The translations under genes and the position numbers were made by a program. Below the pieces are notes generated by a model. It had not been told where the DNA came from, made no database searches, and saw only the letters and a list, made by a program, of their open reading frames with translations. Source: Streptomyces regalis (GTDB lineage: Bacteria; Actinomycetota; Actinomycetes; Streptomycetales; Streptomycetaceae). Taken from it: DNA of 46,524 nt. The stretch is from the NCBI RefSeq assembly GCF_001509475.1, contig NZ_LLZG01000385.1, forward strand, positions 1 to 46,524. The letters run 5' to 3'. Shown here piece by piece: positions 32,274 to 40,995 of the stretch. Positions within the stretch are counted from its first letter, which is position 1; each line of letters begins with the position of its first letter.

Positions 32274-33905
32274 ATGCAACTGCGCCGTACCGTCCGCAGA
32301 GCCGCCCTGCTGAGCGCCCTCGTACTCGCCGCGGTCCCGGCCTGTTCGGCCGGCGGCAGCTCCTCGGCGGGCGGCGCACCCCACTCCGGCGGCAGTCTCG
32401 TCTACGCCACGAACCAGGAACCCGACTGCTGGGACCCGCACACCAGCGCCCAGGACATCACCGCCTTCGTCCAGCGCCCGGTCTTCGACTCACTCGTCTA
32501 CCAGGCTCCGAACGGTGATCTGGAGCCCTGGCTCGCCGAGAAGTGGACGATCGGCGACGGAGGCAGGAGCTACGTCTTCACCCTCCGTCGAGGTGTCACC
32601 TTCCACGACGGGACACCAGTCGACGCCGCGGCCGTGAAGGCCAACCTCGACCACATCACCGCCAGGTCCACCCGCTCCCAGTACGCCGCCGGCCTGCTCG
32701 GCCCCTACCGGGACACCACGGTCAAGAGCCGGTACGTGGTCGAGGTCCGCTTCACCCGGCCGTACGCCCCCTTCCTCCAGGCCGCCGGCACCACCTACCT
32801 CGGCATCGAGTCCCCGGCCTCGCTCAAGGCGGGCGCGGACAAGCTGTGCGCGGGGACGACGGCCGTCGGCTCGGGCCCGTTCAAGGCCGCCTCCTACGTC
32901 CGCGGCCAGCAGCGCGGCTACACCCGCAACGCCGCGTACGCCTGGGCACCCAGCGGAGCCGGACACAGCGGCCCCGCCCGGCTGTCCTCCTTCACCATCC
33001 GCTTCATCACCGAGGACGCCACCCGCGTCGGCGCACTCACCTCGGGCCAGGTGGACGCGGCCGCCGAGCCGCCGGCCCAGCAGATCGGCACGGTGAAGCG
33101 GGACGCACGGCTGAGCGTGGTCTCCAAGGACGTCCCGGGGGCGGTGGACGCCTTCTACCTCAACACCAGGAGCACGCTCTTCTCCGACATCCGGGTGCGC
33201 CGCGCCTTCCAGCACGCCGTCGACCTGGACACCGTCGTCCGCTCCGTCTTCCAGGGCACCGCCTCCCGCGCCTGGAGCGCCCTCTCGCCGACGACCCCGC
33301 ACAGCTACGACGCCTCCCTGAAGAACAGCTGGCCCTACGACCCGAAGCTGGCCGCCCGGCTGCTCGACCAGGCGGGCTGGACCGGCCGAGACTCCCAGGG
33401 GTACCGCACGAAGAACGGCCGCACCCTCACCGTCGTGGCCCCCGTCTACGGCGAACCGTCCCTGTTCTCGCAGGCGGTGCAAGGCAGCCTGAAGAAGGCC
33501 GGCATCGAACTCGACCTCGCCGCCTCCACGGACGCCACCGAGGTCTCCACACTGCTGGACAAGGGGAAGTACGACCTGGTCGAGACCTCCTGGGCCCGGG
33601 CCGACGGCGACATCCTCGGTCACTTCTTCCTCTCGTCCCAGACCTCCGAGGGCGGCGGCCACAACTTCTCCCGGCTCGCCGACCCCCAGGTCGACACCTG
33701 GCTCGAACAGGCGGAGGCGGCGCAGGACCCCGAGGCGCGCGAGGCGGCGTACGCGAAGGTGCAGCGGCGCACCATCGACCAGGCCGTCGTCGTTCCCGCG
33801 TACGTGGTGAGGTCCACGGTGGGTGTCAACAAGCGCGTGCACGGACTGCGGCTGGGCATCTCCGCCTGGCCCGAGTTCTATCCCGCCTGGGTGGAGGCCC
33901 GATGA
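32274..33905 (+). CDS. Oligopeptide-type ABC transporter substrate-binding lipoprotein (AbyF-type)
   Basis: A 543-residue SBP_bac_5 (DppA/OppA) family protein. The N-terminus MQLRRTVRRAALLSALVLAA then VPAC is a lipoprotein signal with Cys at the lipobox. Signature segments are LVYATNQEPDCWDPH, FDSLVYQAPNGDLEPWLAEKW, VFTLRRGVTFHDGTPVDAAA and DTVVRSVFQGTASRAW. ATG 32274 has GGAG five bases upstream; an earlier in-frame ATG at 32232 would spoil the signal peptide. It heads a four-gene operon with two permeases and a double ATPase. Its ligand in a polyketide cluster is unknown; such systems are present in abyssomicin clusters. Confidence 0.92.
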   Translation: MQLRRTVRRAALLSALVLAAVPACSAGGSSSAGGAPHSGGSLVYATNQEPDCWDPHTSAQDITAFVQRPVFDSLVYQAPNGDLEPWLAEKWTIGDGGRSYVFTLRRGVTFHDGTPVDAAAVKANLDHITARSTRSQYAAGLLGPYRDTTVKSRYVVEVRFTRPYAPFLQAAGTTYLGIESPASLKAGADKLCAGTTAVGSGPFKAASYVRGQQRGYTRNAAYAWAPSGAGHSGPARLSSFTIRFITEDATRVGALTSGQVDAAAEPPAQQIGTVKRDARLSVVSKDVPGAVDAFYLNTRSTLFSDIRVRRAFQHAVDLDTVVRSVFQGTASRAWSALSPTTPHSYDASLKNSWPYDPKLAARLLDQAGWTGRDSQGYRTKNGRTLTVVAPVYGEPSLFSQAVQGSLKKAGIELDLAASTDATEVSTLLDKGKYDLVETSWARADGDILGHFFLSSQTSEGGGHNFSRLADPQVDTWLEQAEAAQDPEAREAAYAKVQRRTIDQAVVVPAYVVRSTVGVNKRVHGLRLGISAWPEFYPAWVEAR

Positions 33906-34852
33906 GGCCGGTCGTGCGCCAGGTCGCCGTGCGGCTGGGTGGCGCACTGCTCGTGGTGTGGGGCGCGGCCAGCTGTGCCTTCCTGGTGCTGCAACTCGTG
34001 CCAGGCGACCCCGTGCGTGCCGTGGTCGGCGCGAACGCCCTGGTCGACGCCGGGCAGCGGGAGGAGATCCGGCACCACTACGGGCTGGACCGGCCGCTGC
34101 CGGTGCAGTACGTGACGTATCTGGGCCACCTGCTCACCGGCGACCTCGGGGACTCCTACCAACTCCAGCAGCCGGTCTCCGGTGTGCTGGCGCAGCAACT
34201 GCGGCCGACCGCCGAACTGGCCCTGTACGCCACCTTGCTGGCGGTGCTGCTCGCGGTCGTGGTGACGGTGGCCACCTCGGGGCGGGCGCGCTGGCCACGT
34301 CGGCTGTCGGCGGTGGTGGAGCTGGTCGTCGTGTCCACCCCGTCGTTCTGGCTGGGCATCATGCTGCTGACGCTGTTCTCGTTCCGGCTGGGCTGGCTGC
34401 CCGTGTCGGACAGCGGTGACGTCCGCTCGCTGGTCCTGCCGGTGATCACGCTCGCCCTGCCGATCGCCGCCGTCCTCACGCAGGTGATGCGCGAGGGGCT
34501 GCTCGACGCCCTGCGCAGCCCTTTCGTGCTGACCGCCCGGGCCCGTGGCCTCACCGAGCCGGCCGTGCGGTCCCGGCACGCGCTGCGGCACGCCGCGCTG
34601 CCCGCTCTCACGCTCGCGGGCTGGTTCACCGGAACGCTGCTGAGCGGCGCGGTCGTGGTGGAGAACGTGTTCGCCCGGTCCGGGATCGGACGGGTCACCC
34701 TGCAGGCGGTCACCTCGCGCGATCTGCCGCTGGTGCAGGGTGTGGTGGCACTGTCCGCGGTGGTGTTCGTCGCGGTGGGCACCGTGGTGGAACTGCTGTG
34801 CCTGGCCGTGGATCCACGGTTGCGCGGCGCGACGGGGGTGAAGGCCGCATGA
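33902..34852 (+). CDS. ABC transporter permease, DppB/OppB type
   Basis: A 316-residue permease with about six membrane helices. The first helix AASCAFLVLQLVPGDPVRAVVG is typical of OppB/DppB, as are YGLDRPLPVQYVTYLGHLLTGDLGDSY and the EAA-loop region VLTARARGLTEPAVRSRHALRHA, which docks on the ATPase. It starts at ATG 33902 within the stop of the binding protein (ATGA). The second permease overlaps its end the same way. Confidence 0.92.
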   Translation: MRPVVRQVAVRLGGALLVVWGAASCAFLVLQLVPGDPVRAVVGANALVDAGQREEIRHHYGLDRPLPVQYVTYLGHLLTGDLGDSYQLQQPVSGVLAQQLRPTAELALYATLLAVLLAVVVTVATSGRARWPRRLSAVVELVVVSTPSFWLGIMLLTLFSFRLGWLPVSDSGDVRSLVLPVITLALPIAAVLTQVMREGLLDALRSPFVLTARARGLTEPAVRSRHALRHAALPALTLAGWFTGTLLSGAVVVENVFARSGIGRVTLQAVTSRDLPLVQGVVALSAVVFVAVGTVVELLCLAVDPRLRGATGVKAA

Positions 34853-35724
34853 GCGTCTCCCCCGCACCGCGCACCGGCCCGCCGGCCGGCCGGGCCACTG
34901 AGGCGCGCACCACGCGGCGGCCACCGGTCTCCGTGCTGCTCGCCGCCGCGGCACTGTCGCTCGTCCTGCTGGCCGCGCTCGTCCCAGGGCTGTTCGCCCA
35001 CACCAGCGCCACCGACACCGACCCGCTGCAGGCGCTCAGGCCGCCCGGCTCCGGACACTGGTTCGGCACCGATGAGCTGGGGCGGGACGTCTTCGCCCGC
35101 ATCGTGCACGGCACGCGCTACTCGCTGGCCATCGGCGCGGCGGCGACCGGTGCGGGGGTCGCGATCGCCGTGCTGTGGGGGCTCGCCGCCGCGCTGTCGG
35201 GACGGCTCGGGGACACGCTGCTGATGCGGGCCGCCGACGTCCTGCTGGCGCTGCCCGGTCTGCTGCTGGCCCTGCTGGTCGTACTGATCACGGGCAAGGG
35301 GGTGGCGGGTGCGACCATCGCCGTGGCCTTCGGCACCGCGCCGGGGTTCGCCCGGGTCGTACGGGCCCAGGCGTTGGTGGTGCGCCGCTCCGGATACGTC
35401 GAGGCGGCGGTCGGACTCGGCGTGCAGCGGCCGCTGATCATCCTTCGCCATGTGCTGCCGAACACGCTCGGGCCGCTGCTGGTCCTGGCAACCGTCACCC
35501 TCGGCGCGTCCATCTCCACCGGCGCGGCGCTGAGTTACCTGGGCCTGGGCGCCCAGCCTCCGACACCGGAATGGGGTGCGATGCTGACCGAGGGCCAGGG
35601 TTTCCTCCAGCAGGCCTGGTGGATCGCGCTCTTTCCGGGCTTGCTGCTGGTCGGGACCGTGCTCGCGGTGACCGTCCTGGGCCGGTACGCCCAGAACCGG
35701 GCCGAGTGGCGGGCCGCCTCATGA
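34849..35724 (+). CDS. ABC transporter permease, DppC/OppC type
   Basis: A 291-residue second permease. It shows HWFGTDELGRDVFARIVHGTRYSL near residue 70, the OppC/DppC mark, MRAADVLLALPGLLLALLVV, the EAA loop GYVEAAVGLGVQRPLIILRHVLPN and SYLGLGAQPPTPEWGAML. ATG 34849 overlaps the preceding gene. It forms the heteromeric channel with the DppB-like partner. Confidence 0.92.
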   Translation: MSVSPAPRTGPPAGRATEARTTRRPPVSVLLAAAALSLVLLAALVPGLFAHTSATDTDPLQALRPPGSGHWFGTDELGRDVFARIVHGTRYSLAIGAAATGAGVAIAVLWGLAAALSGRLGDTLLMRAADVLLALPGLLLALLVVLITGKGVAGATIAVAFGTAPGFARVVRAQALVVRRSGYVEAAVGLGVQRPLIILRHVLPNTLGPLLVLATVTLGASISTGAALSYLGLGAQPPTPEWGAMLTEGQGFLQQAWWIALFPGLLLVGTVLAVTVLGRYAQNRAEWRAAS

Positions 35725-37367
35725 GCGCCCCGCGCACCGGACCCTCCCCGGACGAGCCGCTGATCGACGTGGTGGACCTCGATGTGCGGTTCGGTGAGGG
35801 GACCACGCGGGTGCAGGCGGTCCGGGGGGCCTCGCTGCGGCTGTCCGCGGGGCGGTGCCTGGCGCTGGTCGGCGAGTCGGGGTCCGGCAAGAGTGCGCTG
35901 GCCCGCTCGCTGCTGGGTCTCGCCGGGCCCACCGCGACGGTCGGCGCCGGCCGGCTGAGCCTGTTCGGGCGGGACGCGCTGGCCTTCGGCCCACGGGACT
36001 GGCGTGCGCTGCGCGGGCGGCGCATCGGTCTGGTGGCCCAGGACGCGCTGGTGGCCCTCGATCCCCTGCGCCCGATCGGCAAGGAGATCGCCGAGCCCCT
36101 GCTGGTCCACCGCGTCGTGCCCCGGCACCAGGCGGCGGACCGGGTCATCGATCTGCTGGAGCGGGTCGGCGTGCCGGAGCCGGTCGAGCGGGCCAGGAGC
36201 CATGTCCACCAGTTGTCGGGGGGACTGCGCCAGCGGGCGCTGATCGCCTCGGCGCTGGCGGCACAACCCGGTGTGCTGATCGCCGACGAGCCGACCACCG
36301 CGCTGGACGCCTCCGTGCAGGCCCGGATCCTCGATCTCCTGGGCGAGTTGACGAAGGCGGGCACCGGACTGCTCCTGATCAGCCACGACCTGGCTGTGGT
36401 GGAGGCACTCGCCGACGAGGTGGCCGTGATGCGGGGCGGCCGGATCGTGGAGCAGGGTCCCGTCCGGGACGTACTCGACCGGCCCCGGCACGCCTACACG
36501 CGGGCGTTGCTGGACGCGGTCCCCGGCGGCGGGCCGCCCGGTGCCGCGCCGCCCGCCGCCACCGGCGGGGCGCCGATCCTGGAAGTCACCGACGTGGTCA
36601 AGGAGTTCAGGGGGCCGCGCGGCGCCCGTCGGACGGCCGTGGCCGGAGTCTCGTTCACCCTGCGCCCCGGAGAGACGCTCGGGCTCGTCGGCGAGTCGGG
36701 GTCGGGCAAGTCGACCCTGGCCCGCATGGTGCTCGGCCTGCTGTCCCCCGACAGCGGGGACGTACGGCTGGACGGCGCCGCCTGGAGCGGGGTGTCCGAG
36801 CGGGAGCGACGGCCACGGCGGCGGGCGCTGCAGCTGGTGCCGCAGGATCCGCTGAGCGCGTTCGACCCCCGCTGGAGTGTGGCCCGGATCGTCGGCGAGG
36901 CCCTGCAGACGGCCGGGGTGCACAGCCGGCAGGAGCGGCGGGAGGAGACCGTACGGCTGCTGGAGCAGGTCGGTCTGTCGGCGGAGCATCTGGACCGCCG
37001 GCCCCTGGCGCTGTCGGGCGGCCAGCGGCAGCGGGTCGCCGTCGCACGGGCACTGGCGCCCCGGCCCCGGCTGCTGGTGTGCGACGAGCCGGTCTCGGCG
37101 CTCGACGTGTCCGTACAGGCGCAGGTGCTGGGGGTGTTGCGGGAGCTGCAGGAGTCGCTGGACCTCGCGATGCTGTTCATCTCGCACGACCTCGCGGTGG
37201 TCCGGGAGGTCTGTGCGCGGGTGATGGTGATGAAGGACGGCCGGGTGGTGGAGTCCGGTCCCGTGGAGGAGGTGTTCTCGGCGCCGCGGGATGCCTGCAC
37301 ACGGGCGCTGCTGGAGGCGGTACCGCGTCGTGCACACGCGCGACATGCCGCTGAAGAACGGCTTTAG
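35721..37367 (+). CDS. Fused double ABC ATPase (DppD-DppF type)
   Basis: A 548-residue protein with two complete nucleotide-binding domains. Domain 1 has Walker A GESGSGKSAL, signature LSGGLRQRALIA and Walker B GVLIADEPTTALD; domain 2 has GESGSGKSTL, LSGGQRQRVAVA and LLVCDEPVSALD. Both H-loops (ISHDLAVV) are intact, so both sites should be active. The linker (about residues 265-285) is Pro/Gly/Ala-rich. Fusion into one chain is common in actinobacterial peptide-type transporters. Its TAG stop lies in a candidate SARP box. Confidence 0.93.
   Translation: MSAPRTGPSPDEPLIDVVDLDVRFGEGTTRVQAVRGASLRLSAGRCLALVGESGSGKSALARSLLGLAGPTATVGAGRLSLFGRDALAFGPRDWRALRGRRIGLVAQDALVALDPLRPIGKEIAEPLLVHRVVPRHQAADRVIDLLERVGVPEPVERARSHVHQLSGGLRQRALIASALAAQPGVLIADEPTTALDASVQARILDLLGELTKAGTGLLLISHDLAVVEALADEVAVMRGGRIVEQGPVRDVLDRPRHAYTRALLDAVPGGGPPGAAPPAATGGAPILEVTDVVKEFRGPRGARRTAVAGVSFTLRPGETLGLVGESGSGKSTLARMVLGLLSPDSGDVRLDGAAWSGVSERERRPRRRALQLVPQDPLSAFDPRWSVARIVGEALQTAGVHSRQERREETVRLLEQVGLSAEHLDRRPLALSGGQRQRVAVARALAPRPRLLVCDEPVSALDVSVQAQVLGVLRELQESLDLAMLFISHDLAVVREVCARVMVMKDGRVVESGPVEEVFSAPRDACTRALLEAVPRRAHARHAAEERL
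37350..37367 (+). promoter_or_regulatory. Candidate SARP box 3 (acyltransferase-P450 operon)
   Basis: Heptamers GCTGAAG (37350-37356) and GCTTTAG (37361-37367) spaced 11 bp, overlapping the last codons and TAG stop of the ABC ATPase gene. The next start codon is 66 bp downstream. Confidence 0.6.
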
Positions 37368-37433
37368 ATCCGGCCAATGGACGACTGCCAGCCTCGACAG
37401 GCCAGTTTTCGGACAAGCCGGAGGTCACCACTC

Positions 37434-38603
37434 ATGCCAGGCGCCCCAGCACACCCCAAGGTGTCGAGACTGCCGTCACTCACCGGGATGCGGTTCATCG
37501 CGGCCCTGCTCGTCTTCGCCTTCCACACCACCTGGCAGACCAGGTTCGTCGACGGGCGGGGCGGCGACGCCCTCGGCGACGTCTTCGCCAACGCCGGTTT
37601 CTACGGCGTGAGTTTCTTCTTCGTCCTCAGCGGATTCGTCCTGACGTGGTCGGCGCGGTCCGACGACACCGCGCCCGGCTTCTGGCGGCGCAGGCTGGTG
37701 AAGATCTACCCCAACCACCTGGTGACGTTCGGGCTCGCGGCCGCGCTGATGCTGATCGCCTCCGACGTCTTCACGGTCGAGGGCACCCTCGCCAACCTCT
37801 TCCTCGTGCAGGCCTGGATACCGGAGATCCAGGTCCCGAACACGATGAACGCCGTCAGCTGGTCGCTCTCCTGCGAACTGTTCTTCTATCTGAGCTTTCC
37901 GCTGCTGCTGCGCCTGCTGGACCGGGTGCCGGTACGCCGGCTGTGGGCGCTGGCCGGGGTGCTCGCCGCGTTCACGGTGGTCGCCCCAGTGGTCGCCCGC
38001 TACGGCATCGGCGGCACGCCCCTGCCGTTCATCGCCGACGGCAGCCTCTCCTTCGACCAGATCTGGTTCGTGTACTTCTTCCCGCCGGTACGGGCACTGG
38101 AGTTCGCCCTCGGCATGGTGGCCGCGCGTCTGGTGCTCGCCGGGGCCTGGCCGCGCCTGGGGCTGCTGCCCGCCGGTCTGATCGCCGTCGGCGGCTATAC
38201 CGTCAACTCGAACGTGCCGTACCTGTACGGCGTCGCCGGGACCGCGGCCCTGTGGCTCACCCCGCTGGTGGCGGCCGCCGCCTCGGCCGACGAACGGACG
38301 ACCGCGTCGCCGTTCCGCGGCCGGGTCATCGTCCGCCTCGGGGAGCTCTCCTTCGCCTTCTACATGGTGCACGGCCTGGTGGTGGCGTACCTCCACCGCT
38401 GGGTGGTCGCCGACGCCGGTCTGTCGCCGGCCGTCGGCGCCCTGACCCTGCTCGGCGCGCTGTTGCTGAGCCTGGCACTGGCCCACGCCCTGTTCACCTG
38501 GGTGGAGGCACCGCTCGTACGGAAGTTCGGCGCACCGGCCGGCAGCCGGCGCCCGCCCGTGTTCCCGGTCGCCCGCCCCACCGCTCTGGAGGCCCACGAA
38601 TGA
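37434..38603 (+). CDS. Acyltransferase-3 family membrane O-acyltransferase
   Basis: A 389-residue integral membrane protein with about ten helices. Family marks are LPSLTGMRFIAALLVFAFHTTW (helix 1 with the catalytic His), GFYGVSFFFVLSGFVLTWS, FWRRRLVKIYPNHLVTF, the motif NAVSWSLSCELFFYLSFPLL, and LGELSFAFYMVHGLVVAYLH near the end. These enzymes transfer acyl groups to sugars, macrolides or cell-surface polymers. ATG 37434 was chosen because GGAGG lies about ten bases upstream; the frame is open to 37377. It overlaps the P450 start by 4 bp. Abyssomicins as I know them carry no O-acyl group, so its role is open: late tailoring, self-protection or an intermediate mask. Confidence 0.88.
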   Translation: MPGAPAHPKVSRLPSLTGMRFIAALLVFAFHTTWQTRFVDGRGGDALGDVFANAGFYGVSFFFVLSGFVLTWSARSDDTAPGFWRRRLVKIYPNHLVTFGLAAALMLIASDVFTVEGTLANLFLVQAWIPEIQVPNTMNAVSWSLSCELFFYLSFPLLLRLLDRVPVRRLWALAGVLAAFTVVAPVVARYGIGGTPLPFIADGSLSFDQIWFVYFFPPVRALEFALGMVAARLVLAGAWPRLGLLPAGLIAVGGYTVNSNVPYLYGVAGTAALWLTPLVAAAASADERTTASPFRGRVIVRLGELSFAFYMVHGLVVAYLHRWVVADAGLSPAVGALTLLGALLLSLALAHALFTWVEAPLVRKFGAPAGSRRPPVFPVARPTALEAHE

Positions 38604-39820
38604 CCGAACTCGCCCCCGACGAGACCGTCGACCCGGCGGTCCCCGTCTACCCGCAGGCGCGGGGCTGCCCCTTCCAGCCGCCCGCCGGGTACGAGCGGTA
38701 CACGCAGGCGGGCCCGGTCTCCCTGGTCGAGCTCTACAACGGCCGCCGGGTGTGGGCCGTCAGCGGGCACACGGAGGCCCGGCAGGTGCTGCTCGACGCG
38801 GCCACCTTCTCGTCCGACCGGATCCATCCGCACTACCCGGCCACCGCGCCGCGCTTCGAGTCCGCCCGCAAGGTGCGCAACTTCATCGGCATGGACCCGC
38901 CGGAACACACCGTCCAGCGGCGCATGCTGCTGTCCCACTTCACGGTGAAGAAGATCCAGGCGCTGCGCCCCGGGATCCAGCGTCTCGTCGACGACCTGAT
39001 CGACGCGATCGAGGCGAAGGGTCCGGTCGCCGACCTGGTACCGGACTTCGCGCTTCCGGTGCCGTCCATCGTCATCTGCGAACTGCTCGGGGTGCCGTAC
39101 GCCGACCACGCCTTCTTCGAACAGCAGTCGCGGCGCGTGGTGACCGGCACGACCACGCTGGAGGACAGCGCGGACGCGTTCGCGCAGCTGAGCGCCTACC
39201 TCGACGGTCTGATCCGGCGCAAGGAGAGCGACCCGGGCGACGGGCTGCTCGACACCCTGATCGCCGAGCAGCTCTCCACGGGGGCGCTGACCCGGCGCGA
39301 CCTGGTCGACATCGCCCTGCTGCTGCTCGTCGCGGGCCACGAGACCACGGCCAGCGCGATCGCGCTCGGTGTGCTGACCCTGTTGGAACACCCGGCCCAG
39401 CTGGAGGCGTTGCGCGCGGACGCCGCGCTGCTGCCCTCCGCGGTGGAGGAGTTGCTGCGCTACATGGCGATCGCGGACGGCGTGGCCCGCTTCGCCACCG
39501 CCGACACCGAACTCGGCGGCCACCGGGTGAAGGCCGGGGACGGGGTCGTGGTGGTGATCTCGACCGCCAACCGCGACGAGGAGGCCTTCGAGGGTTCCGG
39601 GGCCTTCGACGTGGCGCGCGGCGCCCGCCACCACGTGTCGTTCGGTCACGGGGTCCATCAGTGCATCGGCCAGAACCTGGCCCGCGCCGAGATGGAGATC
39701 GCCCTGTCCACGCTGTTCCGCAGGCTTCCGGGGCTGCGTCTCGCGGTCCCGGCGGACCGGTTGCCGGTCAAGGAACCGGGCGGCGTCCAGGGCATCTGGG
39801 AACTGCCCGTCACATGGTGA
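38600..39820 (+). CDS. Cytochrome P450 (AbyV/AbyX-type)
   Basis: A 406-residue bacterial class I P450. Visible are the I-helix oxygen-activation motif LVAGHETTASAIALG, the K-helix ExxR in VEELLRYMAIADG, and the heme loop SFGHGVHQCIGQNLARAEME with Cys355 as ligand. The N-terminal AxxPVYPQARGCPFQPPAGY resembles CYP105/107-related biosynthetic enzymes. Known abyssomicin clusters have two P450s, one installing the epoxide that leads to the ether bridge; which one this is cannot be decided. ATG 38600 overlaps the acyltransferase stop. The ferredoxin at 39876 is the likely electron donor. Confidence 0.92.
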   Translation: MTELAPDETVDPAVPVYPQARGCPFQPPAGYERYTQAGPVSLVELYNGRRVWAVSGHTEARQVLLDAATFSSDRIHPHYPATAPRFESARKVRNFIGMDPPEHTVQRRMLLSHFTVKKIQALRPGIQRLVDDLIDAIEAKGPVADLVPDFALPVPSIVICELLGVPYADHAFFEQQSRRVVTGTTTLEDSADAFAQLSAYLDGLIRRKESDPGDGLLDTLIAEQLSTGALTRRDLVDIALLLLVAGHETTASAIALGVLTLLEHPAQLEALRADAALLPSAVEELLRYMAIADGVARFATADTELGGHRVKAGDGVVVVISTANRDEEAFEGSGAFDVARGARHHVSFGHGVHQCIGQNLARAEMEIALSTLFRRLPGLRLAVPADRLPVKEPGGVQGIWELPVTW

Positions 39821-39865
39821 CGACCGCTTCATGGTGAGAACCGCTCACATGGTGAGAACTGCTGA
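39813..39865 (+). repeat. Three short imperfect tandem repeats between P450 and ferredoxin
   Basis: Units CATGGTGACGACCGCTT (39813-39829), CATGGTGAGAACCGCTCA (39830-39847) and CATGGTGAGAACTGCTGA (39848-39865). The first holds the P450 stop codon. Each unit has an ATG-GTG start-like pair. The origin by slippage of the P450 3' end is plausible; a role in spacing translation of the ferredoxin is speculation. Confidence 0.85.
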
Positions 39866-39875
39866 AAGGACCTGA

Positions 39876-40076
39876 GTGCCCATGCGCATCACGGCCGACA
39901 CCCACCGGTGTCTGGGCGCGGGACAGTGTGTGCTGTCCGCACCCGACCGCTTCGACCAGTCGGACGAGGGGACGGTGCTCGTGCTCGACTCCCGGGTGGA
40001 CGACGCGGCACAGGAGACACGACTGCGCGATGTCGTGGCGCTGTGTCCGTCGCAGGCGATCGCGCTGGAGGTCTGA
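39876..40076 (+). CDS. abyW: [3Fe-4S] ferredoxin (AbyW-type)
   Basis: A 66-residue ferredoxin of the SuaB/SoyB type that feeds electrons to P450s. The cluster ligands are in HRCLGAGQCVLSAPDRFDQ and VVALCPSQAIAL. GTG 39876 sits five bases after AAAGGA and is preferred; an ATG two codons later (39882) is an alternative. It follows the P450 at 55 bp with the tandem repeats in between, and the esterase gene starts one base after its stop. Confidence 0.9.
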   Translation: MPMRITADTHRCLGAGQCVLSAPDRFDQSDEGTVLVLDSRVDDAAQETRLRDVVALCPSQAIALEV

Positions 40077-40077
40077 G

Positions 40078-40995
40078 ATGCCGGTGACCGGAAGCCTGGC
40101 GGACGCCGTCGCGGAACACCGCGAGGCGCTGCTGACGGTCGGTGAGCTGCCCGCCGTGCCGGAGGTCTCGGTGCGGGAGGTGAGAGTTCCCGGGCCGGCC
40201 GGGGCACCGGACGTCCTCGTCCGGGTCTACCGGCCGGTCTCGGCCGGCCGCGCGCTGCCGGCCGTGCTCTGGATCCACGGCGGTGGTTTCTGCCTGGGCA
40301 ACGTGGACTCCGTGCACCTGGGCGCGGCCCAGGCGGCGCTGGCCGCGTCGGCCGTGGTGGTCGCGGTGTCGTACCGGCTGGCGCCCGAGCATCCGTTCCC
40401 GGCGGGCCTGGACGACTGCTGGGCGGCCCTCGAGTGGGTCGCCGGTCATTCGGACGAGCTGGGCGCGGACCCGGCGCGGCTCGCGGTGGCGGGGGCGAGT
40501 TCCGGCGGTTGTCTGGCCGCCGCTCTCACGCTGCTCGCGCGTGAGAGCGGCGGGCCCGCGCTGTGCTTCCAGCATCTGAGCACTCCGGTCCTGGACGATC
40601 GCCTCGCCACCGGCTCGATGACCGCGTTCACCGACACGCCGATCTGGAACCGGCCGCTCGCCGAGGAGAGTTGGCGTCTGTATCTGGGGCCGCATCCCGG
40701 CCCGGTCCCCGACCACGCCGCTCCGGCGCGCGCCGCCGACCTGACCGGTCTGCCCCCGGCATACCTCTCGACGGCGGACCTGGACCCGCTGCGCGACGAG
40801 GGCCTGGAGTACGGCCTGCGGCTGGCCCGGGCCGGGGTCCCGGTGGAACTGCACAACTTCCCCGGCGCCTACCACGCCTTCGGCGGCCCGGCGGCACCGG
40901 AGGAGCAGCGCCGGATCGCCGGGGAACACCTCGGCGCGCTGCGCCGCGGGCTGCATCCGGAGCGCTCCCGGGCGGCGGCGAACGGAGCGATTTAG
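40078..40995 (+). CDS. HSL-family alpha/beta-hydrolase (esterase)
   Basis: A 305-residue esterase of the hormone-sensitive-lipase family. The oxyanion motif HGGGFCLGN, the nucleophile motif GASSGGCLAAAL (a variant of GDSAGG, Asp replaced by Ala), the acid STADLDPLRDEG and the catalytic His in YHAFGG are all visible, so it should be active. It is co-transcribed with the acyltransferase, P450 and ferredoxin genes. A possible job is to remove an acyl group added by the acyltransferase or to open a lactone; this is inference. Its TAG stop overlaps the first heptamer of SARP box 4. Confidence 0.88.
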   Translation: MPVTGSLADAVAEHREALLTVGELPAVPEVSVREVRVPGPAGAPDVLVRVYRPVSAGRALPAVLWIHGGGFCLGNVDSVHLGAAQAALAASAVVVAVSYRLAPEHPFPAGLDDCWAALEWVAGHSDELGADPARLAVAGASSGGCLAAALTLLARESGGPALCFQHLSTPVLDDRLATGSMTAFTDTPIWNRPLAEESWRLYLGPHPGPVPDHAAPARAADLTGLPPAYLSTADLDPLRDEGLEYGLRLARAGVPVELHNFPGAYHAFGGPAAPEEQRRIAGEHLGALRRGLHPERSRAAANGAI

